From Brachionus rotundiformis (Eukaryota > Rotifera > Eurotatoria > Ploima > Brachionidae): 64,000 bases of DNA. Below the pieces are notes generated by a model that was given only the letters and a program-made list of their open reading frames with translations, had not been told where the DNA came from and ran no database searches. The translations under genes were made by a program, and so were the position numbers. Within the stretch, counting starts at the first letter, position 1; every line of letters starts with the position of its first letter. Location: positions 885,978-949,977 of the forward strand of contig JAESIW010000207.1 in the NCBI GenBank assembly GCA_016802295.1. The letters run 5' to 3'. This document shows positions 34,601-45,687 of the stretch, one piece after another.

Positions 34601-35388
34601 CCGAGATTTATAAACTTGATTAGAAAAAAATTGATTTTTCAAATTCTAAAATTCAGATAGAATATTATAAAAACTCTATTTCATTTATAAGTACTTATAC
34701 CAGAATGGCAAGCAACAAATTTAATTTTTCCAGATGATTATTCTTGTAAATTAAAATTTGTAGAAATTTTAAGGTAGCTAAGCTTTACGTCATAGTTTTT
34801 TAATTGAATCAAATCAGTCTTGAATTAATTAATATTTCAAAAACATTTTATTTTTTCAATTAATTAAATTCAAATTGAAATACGAACCGGTCTATACACA
34901 TTATGCTTTCTACAAAAAAAGAAGATATTTTTTTATAATATTTTTAGTTGTTCGATCAATACTCCAGCTTGGCTTGCTTAATCACTGTGACTTGGAGTAT
35001 TTTTGGAAAACTCCTGGCAAATATATACTTTATCTAATATTTCAAAGTTAATTTTATACAAAGACTCGTTTTTAAATGGTTTATTTTCCGTTTTATAAAA
35101 AAAATAATGGAAATTTAATAAAATCTTAGATTTAAGAAAACAAAACTGCCTGTGAGAATACATTATAAAGCTAGTTTAAACGTTTGTGCCATAAAATACA
35201 CTGTTGTTAAGACAACTAAAGATGTGAGCGGTTGAGTAACATTTATTCATGAATTGGTAAAATGAACAATTTGATTACAAAGGTTGAGTTATTTACATAT
35301 TCGAACATACATAAACTAAAATGTCTGTCTGTTTCTAAAGATGGACAATATCATCTAAAAAATCAAATGACAATATTAATTAAGTAAA
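31682..35388. other. Long intergenic region
   Basis: About 3.7 kb of AT-rich DNA. A short hairpin (CGCTTTC...GAAAGCG, about 31739-31769) is the only structure noted. No gene, RNA or repeat is supported. Confidence 0.5.
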
Positions 35389-36192
35389 CTATTTTTTGGA
35401 CATCATTGCAACAAAATCTAAATTAGCCAAAAGAAAAAAACTTGTTTAATTGACTTTTTTTTTTTTAATTTTTACCTCCAAAGTCAACTTTACCATCAGC
35501 TTGGAAAAAAAAAAATTTAAACAAATTTAGATTTATTTTCATTTCTTAGATTACAATTATGATCTGCTTCCTTGATCATGTCTTCAATATCTGATCCGCT
35601 CACAGACTGGCCCAGCGAATGCATGACCAGTTTAAGTTCTTTGGCCGTGATAATTCCGTCACCGTCCAAGTCAAAAACTTTGAATGCTTCTTTCAGGTCT
35701 GCTTCTGGATCGGCTATTGACTTTGTCTTATCGAGCATATCTGTGAACTCATCGAAGTCGATTACTCCGTTGCCTAAAGCCGAAAAAGCCAAGCTGAAGA
35801 CCTCTTAAAAGCTAACCAAAATTATAACCTACCATTTTCATCTATTAATTTCATTATCTCTTTCAGTTGGTTTTCTGACACTCTGTGTCCAAGTGTCTTC
35901 ATCACGTAGCCCAGTTCTTCCCAGGATATTCGGCCATCTCCGTCTAATTTCAAATAAGTTTAAAGCCAAGCATAAAAAAAGATAATATCTAAGGACTTTG
36001 TACCTCTATCCAACATCAAAAACGCCTCTTTGAAATCTTGAATAAAAATTATTTAATTTTCTTTGTTTTTGTTTTAAAAAAATTATAAATTATCATGAAA
36101 ACAAACACAAATTTTTATTTTTAAACATCAATTAAAAAAGAACAGAATACAATGACCACATAGACAGTACCTTCAATGTCTTTTTTATCCAT
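35389..36192 (-). CDS. Calmodulin-like protein, four EF-hands
   Basis: Six exons (36192-36171, 36036-36004, 35943-35833, 35773-35555, 35499-35476, 35417-35389) sum to 146 codons, 145 aa, close to calmodulin (about 149). Loops are DRDGDGRISWEE, DENGNGVIDFDE, DLDGDGIITAKE and DHNSDGKVDFGD; all have acidic position 1 and Gly6, so all four should bind Ca2+. The protein ends DFVAMMSKK, as calmodulins typically do (FVxMM). Exon 5 is a 24-nt micro-exon. It is related to, but distinct from, canonical calmodulin; the target is unknown. Confidence 0.9.
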
Positions 36193-36600
36193 GCCTGTAC
36201 AGCCAGATGATATAAGTTCTATCTATTTCAAATATCTATATAGCAAATTTTTGAAAAAAATGCTGAATCAAAAGTGAAAAAAACAAAAAAAAAATAAAAC
36301 AAAAATTATCTCTAAAGCTTTATTTCCCGTGTTTTTGTGTGCTTGGTTTAAAAAAGATTAAGCTAATAAAATTAAATTTGTTGCCAAATTTTATGTCAAG
36401 CTAGTACTAAATTTTTATCACTATTAATATCTCTGCCTTATTTTATTATAACCAACATCCTGAACACAGCTTGATTGGCCAAATGAGCTTGGAATTAAAT
36501 TTTAAAACACTGACGTTTCAGCGTATCTCATCACCGGCACGAATCCATGTCTCTTATAAAAATAATTACGTCGTAATTAAAAATCTAATTGAATTCCTGG

Positions 36601-37902
36601 TTATATCTTAGTTACAGAACCATTGTTGTTCCTCTGGTATTAAAAAATCAATAATTTGAGCTAAAAGACGACTAATTTAAAAAATTTATTAAAATTTGAT
36701 AAAATCGATGAATCCGAGTTTAATATCATTTTTAATTTTTTTCCGAAAATAATTATTATCTTGAGCAATCTAGAGCCTTCCAAGTTCCTAGCTCATGACA
36801 ATACCTTGGCAGATGGTGAGAAAAAAACTCCTTTGCTGCTGAAATTCTGTGCTTGCTTTGAGTTTATCCATGCTGAGATCGGTTCGTAAGTGCCTGGTCC
36901 TGGAACTTTCTATACACAAATTAGCACATAATTAATCTAATAAATGATCTTTCTTACATTATCCAAATGCTGAAACCTTCCATTTTTTGATTTAAAACAG
37001 GAAGAAATTTCTTTTTTGTTCTCGACTATGGCTGGATCATATTCGCCAGGCGACGGACCATTTTTTCCCACAAATATACTCCGCTTTCCCTTTGATTTAA
37101 AAAAAGAATGCCTTATGAAAAATTATTATCCCACTTTAAAATTCCAATTAAACTATCCAAGTACTTGACTGGTTCCGATGAAGCATCAATTGTCAGATAT
37201 CTTGAAGTGTCGTAACTTGATGGGCTTATTTCTGGACCCTTGGAAAATGACTTTTTTATTTTATTTTATCTAAAAATAACCTTACTGTTGATATTCCCAG
37301 TTTATTTTTATCTAATGTTTGGTTTTTAAAACTATATGACATGTTTAGTTTTTTAATCCGCTCTGAAAAGTCTTCGTATGAGTAGGCACCTGGCAGGAGA
37401 TAGTCTCCCTTGCCTATCTGCGGCAGTGGTTCATGGCGTCTTCCTTCAGACTTGAATCGGTATGTGTTCGGTCTCTTGACAAGATCATTTATAAAGTTTG
37501 GCAAATTGTACTTGACTGGCAGTGGGGTCTCCTTTATTTTAATTTAATTTTACAATTACTTCCAAACAATAAATTACCAACTTTTATGCCACACCGCCAC
37601 CAAGACTCTCTTCCTGAGACCGGCTTTTCGTAGCTATCTGATATTTTGCGACGAGTCTACATTTATTTTTATTAAATAGAAATTATAAAAAGTAAATATT
37701 TTTTTAAATATTTTTTCTAAAATTAAGACTGATCTACTTTTAAATCAGAAAGAGAAAAAAAGATTGTTAAAATAACATTTTTTATAATGGGGGTAGATTT
37801 TTAAAAAAGTGATGTAAATACCAATTTGGGGTCGCTAAAAAGTGTTGATGACTCACGGAATATTTCTGCGTTATCGGCCGCAGGTCTTTGCATCTTGTCC
37901 AT
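36601..37902 (-). CDS. SHIPPO/sperm-tail PG-rich repeat protein (axonemal)
   Basis: Exons 37902-37822, 37656-37582, 37531-37286, 37238-37170, 37089-36958, 36909-36805 and probably 36633-36601 join in phase 0 throughout (246 aa). Repeats of the GPGxY type occur: LLPGAYSYEDF, GPEISPSSYD, GPSPGEYDP and VPGPGTYEPI, with ESWWRCGIK near residue 45. Such proteins line ciliary or flagellar microtubules. Two donors are weak (GTTGGT at 37581 and GTCAAG at 37169) but are the only ones that keep frame. The last exon is the least certain part. Confidence 0.7.
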
Positions 37903-37920
37903 TCTTTCTCTCCTGAGTAT

Positions 37921-38961
37921 CTAAATATTTAGATAAATTTTATTTGATTTTTAAGAAAATTATATTTTAATCAGAGAAAAAATTATATCAAAACTCCAAG
38001 ACCTTAATTATTATTAAAAGGCTTCTTAAAATTAGATTACATTTAATAGCGATTCTTTGTAAATTAAAACTTGAAGTATTCCTTGAAAGTAATGGTAAAA
38101 AATACCTTTATATTTATTTTACCAAGATTATTATTTAAAAACTTCAAATTTCTAACAATTTGCTAAATCGACAATAAACTTATAGTGGTTGCATTAGTTA
38201 CAGCAACAAGACTAATTGTTTTTTTTTTATTTATTATAATTAAATAATAGCTAATAATCACCTTTAAAGCCTTTTAAAATTAATTACTAGCTATGTTTTG
38301 TAATTTACTTGAGAATGTGTATGCAGGTATAAAAAAGCGTAAATCTATCTGATATGTTCACATTAATTTATACAATTTTGGTAAACTTAAAACCTTTTTG
38401 TGGCATTTTATGTTTTTTTGAAGTTTAATATGTTATATTATATTCTTGTTTGAAAGAAACCAAAGTAATTTAGAAATCAAAAAATTAAACAATTTTGTTC
38501 CTATAGAAAATTTATAGTTAATTTAGACGCCAATTTAATAACAAAATAATTTAGCGTTAAAATAGGCAGTTAACATAATCAGTGTTATTTTTTTTCCTAA
38601 ACTTTCCCTGTTTAAAAAAGTTCTTTAATTTAATTTAATAAAATAAAATTTATTTTTAAACACTTAATCTTATATTGAAACTTATTAAATCAAAATTAAC
38701 TATAAAATTAATCAGGAATTATTTAAATAAATGATATCGTATTATCTTACAATTTAGATTAGATATTTTTTAAATTTTCATCTCTTTGAAATATTCAAAC
38801 GAACCAAAAAAATGGTAAAATTCAGATAAAAATTTTTGATAAATATTGAATTTCTTATTAAGCATTTTTTCCTAGAGAATAGACACAAATAAATCACCTT
38901 TTGTTATTTTTCTATCTTAATTATGAATTCAAAGGATTGATATCTTTAAAAAAAGATTGTT
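37921..38961. other. Intergenic
   Basis: AT-rich; nothing recognised. Confidence 0.5.
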
Positions 38962-39600
38962 TTAAATAATTATATTTTTATTAATATCAACAACTTTTAA
39001 GAAATATCTAGGAAGCAAAAAACCATCATCATTCCCTGCTGATAAAATGACATTATTTGCTGATCTATAAAATTTAATTCCATCTCCTAAAGCTTTTTCT
39101 AGATCAACATAAATGGCTATTTGGCAATTTGATCGCATTCCACTTATTACTTCCTTAGAGCCAGGTACATCTGTGCTAAAATGGATGTGTTGTCGATTCA
39201 TTTTGCTTAAACCTTCAATTTTTATTTTGTCCCACCATTTGAAATAAGTCCCATGTACTATTACTTTAAATTGCTCCGGATTGGTAATTTCTTCCATGGC
39301 AACATTAACATTATCCAAACTATGACCCTGGTTGGCCCGCACATAAATGCATTCTCTTTGGTTTTCTTCATCAAATTCTTTCTTGAGAAAAAACCTCTGC
39401 TTGGGACAATTTTCTATTATATTTATAACTTCGTCAGCAGTTGTATTTCTCATAGATTTGTGTAATAAAAGTTCATTTAGATCAACAAATCCTTCTGCAT
39501 TCATTTTTATGCCTTCTTTTTCAGCACCATGACGTAAAATAAAGCTCATGGCTTTAGAAATTTTTACGTCCTTTGAAAATTTTGTCCCTTTGTCATTCAT
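38962..39600 (-). CDS. TRPT1: tRNA 2'-phosphotransferase (Tpt1/KptA)
   Basis: A single exon of 212 aa, a usual length. The enzyme moves the splice-junction 2'-phosphate of tRNA to NAD+. ISKAMSFILRHGAEKEGI gives the Arg23-His24 pair; VRANQGHS gives Arg88; HGTYFKWWDKIKIEGL and MNRQHIHF give Arg136 of the conserved Arg-His-Arg-Arg set. An in-frame acceptor (TTTAG) just before the ATG could extend the N-terminus by splicing from the unknown gene at 39676-40306; the conserved domain starts right at this Met, so I prefer the single-exon model. Confidence 0.93.
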   Translation of the reverse strand: MNDKGTKFSKDVKISKAMSFILRHGAEKEGIKMNAEGFVDLNELLLHKSMRNTTADEVINIIENCPKQRFFLKKEFDEENQRECIYVRANQGHSLDNVNVAMEEITNPEQFKVIVHGTYFKWWDKIKIEGLSKMNRQHIHFSTDVPGSKEVISGMRSNCQIAIYVDLEKALGDGIKFYRSANNVILSAGNDDGFLLPRYFLKVVDINKNIII

Positions 39601-39675
39601 TTTAATTGCCCGAACTATCTAAACTTAAATTTCATCTCAATATAAAATAATAGTTATTTTATACAAATTATAAAA

Positions 39676-40306
39676 TTATTTTGTTGTGAAATTTTGTTTT
39701 AAAATATATTTATAATTGTGAAATATTTTTTTCCGAAATAATATTATAATTTCTTTTATTAGTAAATTTTTTGAAAATAAACTTATCCAAAATTTTAAGT
39801 TAACATAACAATATCTCTAAAATATATTTTTTAGATTCAAATTTAGAGTAAATTTAATTAATATTAAATAAATGACTTACCATAAAATTAGAAAAGCTGG
39901 TGAGTGACCGTATATCTTTTTTTAAATTTTGACTTAAAAACTTATAACTATTGTTGAACACTTCCATGTGTATGCACAGAAGCTCTTTTGGCTCAGAGAA
40001 TAAACTCTTGGCGTGTTTAATTCTACATACTTTTGCCAAAAAATTTAAAGTAATTGAGTAAATTTTATTGTTAGCACTTTTTAGCTTTATTTCCAATTTA
40101 GGTTTAAAAAAGAGCTTTAAGACAAAAGTAAGATGTTATAGTTCAGTTCTGAACATGTTGTTAATAATTTAATTTTTGATATATTGGTTCTATGGTACAT
40201 GATTGTTACAATTTTGGACAAAGTTTGGTAAAATAAAAGCTTGGTAAGATCTTATGCTGCATGTGGAACAATAATTTTTTAGCTTTACAAACTCTAAATG
40301 GTACAT
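39676..40306 (-). CDS. Uncharacterised small protein, three exons
   Basis: Exons 40306-40199, 40114-39881 and 39816-39676 join in phase 0 to 160 aa. Exon 1 has NYCSTCS, a possible metal-binding CxxC; exon 2 reads KVCRIKHAKSLFSEPKELL and CIHMEVFNNSYKFL, clearly protein-like; exon 3 is basic with an aromatic-rich stretch. The acceptors TTTTAG and TTAAAG are good; the first donor GTACCA is weak. It lies between EAPP and TRPT1 on the same strand. I do not recognise it. Confidence 0.42.
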
Positions 40307-40453
40307 GAAAGATTAATTTTTTTTACCATTTTTCTTAATTGAAAAAAAGACTATTTCTGGCTAAAAATAGATTTGACATATTTATGGTATTGATACTTTA
40401 TTGATTATATAATAAAATTTTAAAAATACAATTCAGTTTTTGATAAGAAAAAG

Positions 40454-41831
40454 CTAAGAATGGCTTACTAAGACATTAAAAAAATGATACATTTCTTCTT
40501 TTGGATCATATACACCAATTTCGGTTTTACATATTTTACATTCTACCGGCTTGTATAAATCAAATTGGTCTCCTCTTTCAACTAACATGTCAGTTCTTTT
40601 TTTCTTACCTTTTTTCTCTTTTGGATACTTCAACTGCTCATCTTGTTTTATATTACAATTAAAAACAAACATTGCTCTGAATTGGGTTCGATATTTCTCG
40701 TGGCGTTGGCAGTCCATGCAGACAAGAGACATACAGCAAGGACAATTAAGCACTGCATCAGTATTTGGGTTGGATGAAGTAGCTTTATCATTTTGTTGAG
40801 TAACTTTTAAGACCGATTTAGGTTGTTGTTTGGTCGGCGTTTTCTTGGTTTCTCTCTGCTTATTCATCCATTCTTGATCCATCTCATCCGCATTTGGATC
40901 ATAAAACAACTCATCGTTGGTAAAATGTTGTCTTTTCTTTTTTGTTCGAGTTCCAGTTGCCAATTCAGCTTCGCTATCAGTGTCACTCTCTTCAATTTGC
41001 TTGTCATCAGTCACTGCTGCCAAATCATTAAAATACTTTTCTTCTTGCATGCGAACAAACTGATCTAGCTCATCATCCATTTCGTCTTCAAATGATCTTA
41101 TCTTTTTATCTCCAGGGACATTTGTTTTAGACTTTTTTAAGTAGCTTCTTAGTTCGTTCTCAAAATCCTTTTCACTAATTAAAAATTTTAAAGAAATAAG
41201 GAAACAATCAATTTTTATTTAAAGAGCTGACATTATTAATTAATCATTTGAAAAAAAATTATATTATTAATAGATTAAATTAAATATTTATTTTGAATGT
41301 ATCTAAAATCTATTTTTTCAAACAAAAGTTTAAAATGACAATAACACTTTAACAGCTTATTCCAGATTAACACATGTTTAACCATGGAAAAATTTAAGAA
41401 ATTTTTTGCTTTAAAAGTCCTGAATGGTACAAAAGAGATTTCTAATAGATATTTTAATTGTTTAATTGACAAAAAATGCTTAGTTCCTATTTTTTATCAC
41501 ATTTCCCATTCAATAGGTGTTTGGATAAACACTGTCAAGTTTAGACAAAGTGATTTATTTCTTTTCAAAAACCGAAGTATTGGATGATACAAGAAAAGAA
41601 TGTTTTCTATTAGACATTCTTTACCAAAACAGTTTAATTAGATATTTTTACCCTTTTATCTTTTTTCCCAATTAATTAAAATGATTAAATTAAAATACAG
41701 TTTTTAAATTTTAATCGTTTTAAAAAGTTGTTTAGAACCTACCCTTCAGACTCGTTCGACGCCTCGTCGTCGGTCGATGAAGACTCATCATTTTGTTCAT
41801 AACCAGTATAGTATTCAAATTTGGAGCTCAT
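40454..41831 (-). CDS. EAPP: E2F-associated phosphoprotein
   Basis: Exons 41831-41743 and 41174-40454 (phase 2; intron 568 nt) give 269 aa. Family blocks appear in order: an acidic start, DELDQFVRMQEEKYF, NDELFYDPNADEMDQEWM, VLNCPCCMSLVCMDCQRHEK, YRTQFRAMFVFNC, and the end VECKICKTEIGVYDPKEE before FHFFNVLVSHS-type residues. Two CxxC pairs suggest a zinc-binding fold. In mammals EAPP is nuclear, binds E2F factors and affects cell-cycle transcription. Confidence 0.93.
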
Positions 41832-42115
41832 TTTATCTCTATGCTAGTCAAAAAGATGTATTTATAGAAAATTTTAAAACACTATTAATAATTTCATAAT
41901 AAGATATAATTTTTCATGGGTTTGAAGCCAAGTACTTGATAATTAAGATAAACCAAATGAACAAGTTTTAAAAAAGTTTATTTTTAAAATTTTGGTAATG
42001 CAGTTTATTTTAAAGAACAAAAAAATTAATATATTTTTGTTTAAAAAAAAATCAATCAGCTTTCTCTAGAATGAAAATAGTTTACAATATACAAAAAAAG
42101 AATACCCAAAAGGTG

Positions 42116-42140
42116 TTCTATTCTATTCTATTCTATTCTA
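42116..42140. repeat. Pentanucleotide microsatellite (TTCTA)5
   Basis: Five perfect units that overlap the end of GATAD1; on the coding strand (TAGAA)n supplies the stop codon. Confidence 0.9.
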
Positions 42141-43239
42141 TACCAATTTCGGTTCTGATGTCAGAATTTTTATCAGAATAAGTGCTTGTTATGAACCGAA
42201 AATTCTTCATTGCCAAATCTTCCAAATTGAATTTGTGCCTGAGCAAGTCATTTTTGAATTGTAGCTGAAAGTTAAAGTAGCCAAAGCCATTTTTGGCCTG
42301 TGGATGCTGCTCCAAACGAGCCACAAACTCCATACAATCAAGTGATCTGGGAAAATCTTCAGCCGGTCCAAGCTCAAATAAGTTTGGATCAAAATCCTTC
42401 AAGGATTTAATGTGGCGAAAGTTTTCATCAACTGGTATCAGCCAAGTAATAACAGCGCTTTTTTGACCATACTGGTCACTCAAAAAAGCTCTTATCTGTG
42501 CAAAATAAATACTTTCCACATCATCCATGTCCCTAAGAGCCACAATATCACCAACTTGCATGTAAAAGCCTCTATGAAAAACATAATCACTGGTATTTAT
42601 TTTGGACACTATGACCTGGTTTCTGACCGGAGGTTTGGTTTTAAACAGCTTATTCCGCCTGTTACAATCGACATCCGACTCTTGGTTCAGTCTGGCCGAT
42701 TTTCGCGGCACATCTTCTCCCAAAGAGCCGGACGAGCTCAACTGGGACTTGTTTGTGCGAGTAAGAGGCCGATTCAGAGCTTGCTTTGGCTTTAATTTCT
42801 GGTTTCCGAGTGTTTTTTTATTTTTGTTCTTTACTACTTGTTTGGATCCATTTGACGATGACGAGTCCAGTTTTATTCTCTTGGTCAAGTGGTCATCGTC
42901 GAATAGAATCAAATAGGCCTTGTCAAAAAAGCATTCGTTGCATACTATTTTGTTGCGGGTGACTCGGCGCCAAAATGCCGAATAGTCTGTCTTACAAGCA
43001 TCACATTTTTCATTTGAGATATAAAAAGTGGCCTTCTCATCAGTTATTATCTCATCTATGTGCCGAAACTGGTCGTCCAACTCGACCATAGACTCATCCA
43101 AGTCGCATTTGACCATTATATGCCTCAAACTTGACGAGTTTAGCTCACTCAAACCATCCAACTCTTCCACAGCCACTCTATTCACTAGCTCATTGAGCAA
43201 AATTCCAACATCCTTGTCACAAGGATTCTCTTCTTTCAT
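42133..43239 (-). CDS. GATAD1: GATA zinc finger domain protein 1 (chromatin reader)
   Basis: A single exon of 368 aa, longer than the roughly 270-aa mammalian protein because of a Ser/Lys-rich middle. The start chosen is ATG 43239; two codons upstream are open but not ATG. The zinc finger has Cys79, Cys82, Cys100 and Cys103 (CDACKTDYSAFWRR...CNEC). The C-terminal BAH-like block reads MQVGDIVALRDMDD, YFAQIRAFLSDQYGQKSA and FELGPAEDFPRSLDCMEF. In mammals it sits in an H3K4me3-binding HDAC complex. The stop codon lies inside a TAGAA microsatellite. Confidence 0.9.
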   Translation of the reverse strand: MKEENPCDKDVGILLNELVNRVAVEELDGLSELNSSSLRHIMVKCDLDESMVELDDQFRHIDEIITDEKATFYISNEKCDACKTDYSAFWRRVTRNKIVCNECFFDKAYLILFDDDHLTKRIKLDSSSSNGSKQVVKNKNKKTLGNQKLKPKQALNRPLTRTNKSQLSSSGSLGEDVPRKSARLNQESDVDCNRRNKLFKTKPPVRNQVIVSKINTSDYVFHRGFYMQVGDIVALRDMDDVESIYFAQIRAFLSDQYGQKSAVITWLIPVDENFRHIKSLKDFDPNLFELGPAEDFPRSLDCMEFVARLEQHPQAKNGFGYFNFQLQFKNDLLRHKFNLEDLAMKNFRFITSTYSDKNSDIRTEIGIE

Positions 43240-43521
43240 TGCCAATATCTATATCTACAAATTTATCTAAATTATATTTAAAAAAATGTAATTGATTTAA
43301 TTAGTTTTTTTTTCCTCTTAAACCAAAGCCGATCAAAGCTTTGCATGTCACATTAATTAGCTATTTGATAATTAATTATTTTAGATATATTATTTTTCTT
43401 TTTGAATAAAAGTTTAGAAAAAAAATTAAAATAACTATAAAGTTTTAAAATTAAAAATATTCATATAACATTTTTTGGCCAAGTTTAAAGACTTTAAATG
43501 GTCTAAATTGAGAGAGTTAAA

Positions 43522-44829
43522 TTAATTGTAAAGCAATTGAATTATGTACTCAATTACAGTGGGATGTTTGAGAGTGGCGACATGCTCGGCGCCTGGCACT
43601 TCCTGGTAATAAATGCCGTACTTGGTCTGTCCAATCCATTTCTGGTAGCCGAGAAGGCTCTTCAAGTTAACGGTGCCGTCACCGTCGCCATAAGTAACCG
43701 ATGGCTGCGCGTCTGGAAAGTCCTTCTGCTTCTGATAGATGAACGATTCGGGCGTTTTAAGCCCCACGCCGTACAAGTAATGGGACTCGACTTGTGGCGG
43801 TTCCAAATAGATGAGCATTTTTTCTGTTATCTTTCTCATTTCATATCCTATGGGGTATCCAATGTCACTAAAAAATTCTTCATAATTACCAACTGTGTAG
43901 TTTTTGTTTGGTGTTGAAACCAGTATTTCATCGTGTGACCAAAACTTGTAGCTAGGCATCAAAAATGCAGTGCTCGGCGCCGATCTCTGATAGGCCCGAA
44001 CACTGAGCGGCTTGACCACAATAATGTCAATGTTGTCGCCTGAGGCCATCAGTCTCATGGTCTTTGAGGCGCCTCCCCATGGCGCCGATAAGCTCACAAA
44101 ATTCTGTATGTACTTATCTTTCCAAGCTTGTGTAACAAAGTTATTCAGCCAGTAGAGAGTAACCGGATTTCCCATGCTATGAGCAACCAGCATTACTTTT
44201 GTATTGTTGTTAATCTCGTAGGTCTCTTGAACCAGCTGTGTCAAATTGGTAAAATAGTCTGTGAGCTCGTTTGGCGATTTGCGCCAATCGTATGGCGCGC
44301 CGCGCACATTTACGCCCCTAGTGTAGTTGAATTTTTTTACCAGAGCGTCCACTATCGCTCCGAAGTAAATGGTAACCGAGTACTTGCTGTCATCAAGGTA
44401 CTCGACAGTGCTGGTTCCGCCAAAGTCGTTTACTTTGATGTCAACGCCCTCGCGGTTGGCTGTGGTCTTGGTGCGCTCAATCCACTCAAGGCGTATGTTG
44501 TCAATGAAGCAGTCGATCACATATGGCGTTATTTCCTGCAAATTGAGCCATAGTTCAAAATAATCCGAGGTCTTTAGTTGGCAAAAGTAGTGCGGCGCGC
44601 TCGTTTTGTTCAATCGAGCGTGCAGTTGGTTGCCACCGTAGCCCGGTATGAGCACAATTGGATACTTGGTCAATGTTTTGTCCTTTAGTTTGGACATTAT
44701 TTTGCCAAAGTCTATTTCTTTTTCAATGTTGTACAATTGCTCGTAGAGGTGCACTCGGTCTTGGTATGTACGTGACTCAACATGGTAAAAATATATAAAA
44801 AATAGTATCAAAAAAACTCTTGCTTTCAT
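43522..44829 (-). CDS. PLA2G15: Lysosomal phospholipase A2 / LCAT-like acyltransferase
   Basis: A single exon of 435 aa with an N-terminal signal peptide (VFLILFFIYFYHVES). The alpha/beta-hydrolase triad is intact: Ser218 in AHSMGN, Asp384 in YGDGDGTVN and His416 in GAEHVATL. PIVLIPGYGGNQL supplies the oxyanion region, and Cys83-Cys107 match the lid disulfide. These features are shared by PLA2G15 and LCAT; the GDGDGTVN form favours PLA2G15, which hydrolyses phospholipids and transacylates ceramide in lysosomes. A secreted LCAT-type role cannot be excluded. Confidence 0.88.
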   Translation of the reverse strand: MKARVFLILFFIYFYHVESRTYQDRVHLYEQLYNIEKEIDFGKIMSKLKDKTLTKYPIVLIPGYGGNQLHARLNKTSAPHYFCQLKTSDYFELWLNLQEITPYVIDCFIDNIRLEWIERTKTTANREGVDIKVNDFGGTSTVEYLDDSKYSVTIYFGAIVDALVKKFNYTRGVNVRGAPYDWRKSPNELTDYFTNLTQLVQETYEINNNTKVMLVAHSMGNPVTLYWLNNFVTQAWKDKYIQNFVSLSAPWGGASKTMRLMASGDNIDIIVVKPLSVRAYQRSAPSTAFLMPSYKFWSHDEILVSTPNKNYTVGNYEEFFSDIGYPIGYEMRKITEKMLIYLEPPQVESHYLYGVGLKTPESFIYQKQKDFPDAQPSVTYGDGDGTVNLKSLLGYQKWIGQTKYGIYYQEVPGAEHVATLKHPTVIEYIIQLLYN

Positions 44830-45099
44830 TTAAAATAATTTTCAAAAATTTATCTAAAATAAAAAATTATTTTATAAATTTTTTTTATTTATTTTATATA
44901 CAAAGTTAAATATTCAAAGTAAAGTATAAAGTTTTCTTTTGTCAAATATAAGTTCAGTCGGATCAAAGTTTGGAAAAATGTTCAAAAAAAAAACCAAATA
45001 ATTTAAGTCTACCTAATAGCAAGCAAAATAGATAATTGGCTTGGTAAAAGCCTAAAACACTCAGGTCAATATAAATTTCACAAAAAAATTAAGGATTAG

Positions 45100-45687
45100 C
45101 TATGGCTTAGAAGAAAAGACTTTGGGCTTTTTGATGCTAATGGTGCCTTTGGTACTTATTTGTGTAATTAGCTGAGCGAGCTCGATAAATGGCTTACAGA
45201 GCAAGTCTCGCTTGTCCAACGAGCTGATCTCGTAGCACTGAGCTTTGAATTTGTTTTGCACATCGGTTCGGACAGTGTCCATGCCTGGACTTGAGGCCGT
45301 GTAGTCGATTAGCACAAAATGGAAAGGCTCTCTGGTTCGCCTTTCTCGGTTCAGCTTTTCGATCTCTGCCTTGAGTTTTTCGATGCAGAGAATCGATTCC
45401 GGGTCACTTGAGGCAAACACCAGCACAATTCCGTCCACTAGTGGAAACAAGTGACGCATTTGGTTAATTGTTTCGCCATCACGGCTGTTCTCCATGCCTT
45501 TGGTGTCGTAAAAGCGAATTTTTTCCTTGACACCTTTGTCTTTCTCCCAGCAGGCCACATAAATGTCTTCAATGGTAGGAAAGTACTTTTGCTTGGTGTT
45601 GAAATTGTTGTACACAAGCTGCTCCAATAGAGCTGTCTTGCCAATGGATTTTTTGCCGCATACAAGAATTTTTAAGGTCTTTCCCAT
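45100..45687 (-). CDS. NKIRAS: NF-kappaB inhibitor-interacting Ras-like GTPase (kappaB-Ras)
   Basis: A single exon of 195 aa, the family length. The P-loop is GKKSIGKT (11-18), followed by LLEQLVYNN as in kappaB-Ras. Switch II is DTKGME (61-66) without the catalytic Gln of Ras, a trait of the family, which is thought to stay GTP-bound and mask IkappaB. The guanine-specificity motif NKxD is not visible: the equivalent strand reads FVLIDYTASS. There is no C-terminal CAAX box, also typical. Confidence 0.87.
   Translation of the reverse strand: MGKTLKILVCGKKSIGKTALLEQLVYNNFNTKQKYFPTIEDIYVACWEKDKGVKEKIRFYDTKGMENSRDGETINQMRHLFPLVDGIVLVFASSDPESILCIEKLKAEIEKLNRERRTREPFHFVLIDYTASSPGMDTVRTDVQNKFKAQCYEISSLDKRDLLCKPFIELAQLITQISTKGTISIKKPKVFSSKP

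Noticed and set aside
34978..35163. Minus-strand ORF downstream of the calmodulin-like gene
   Set aside because: Lys/Phe/Asn-rich, no match; lies in the likely 3' flank.
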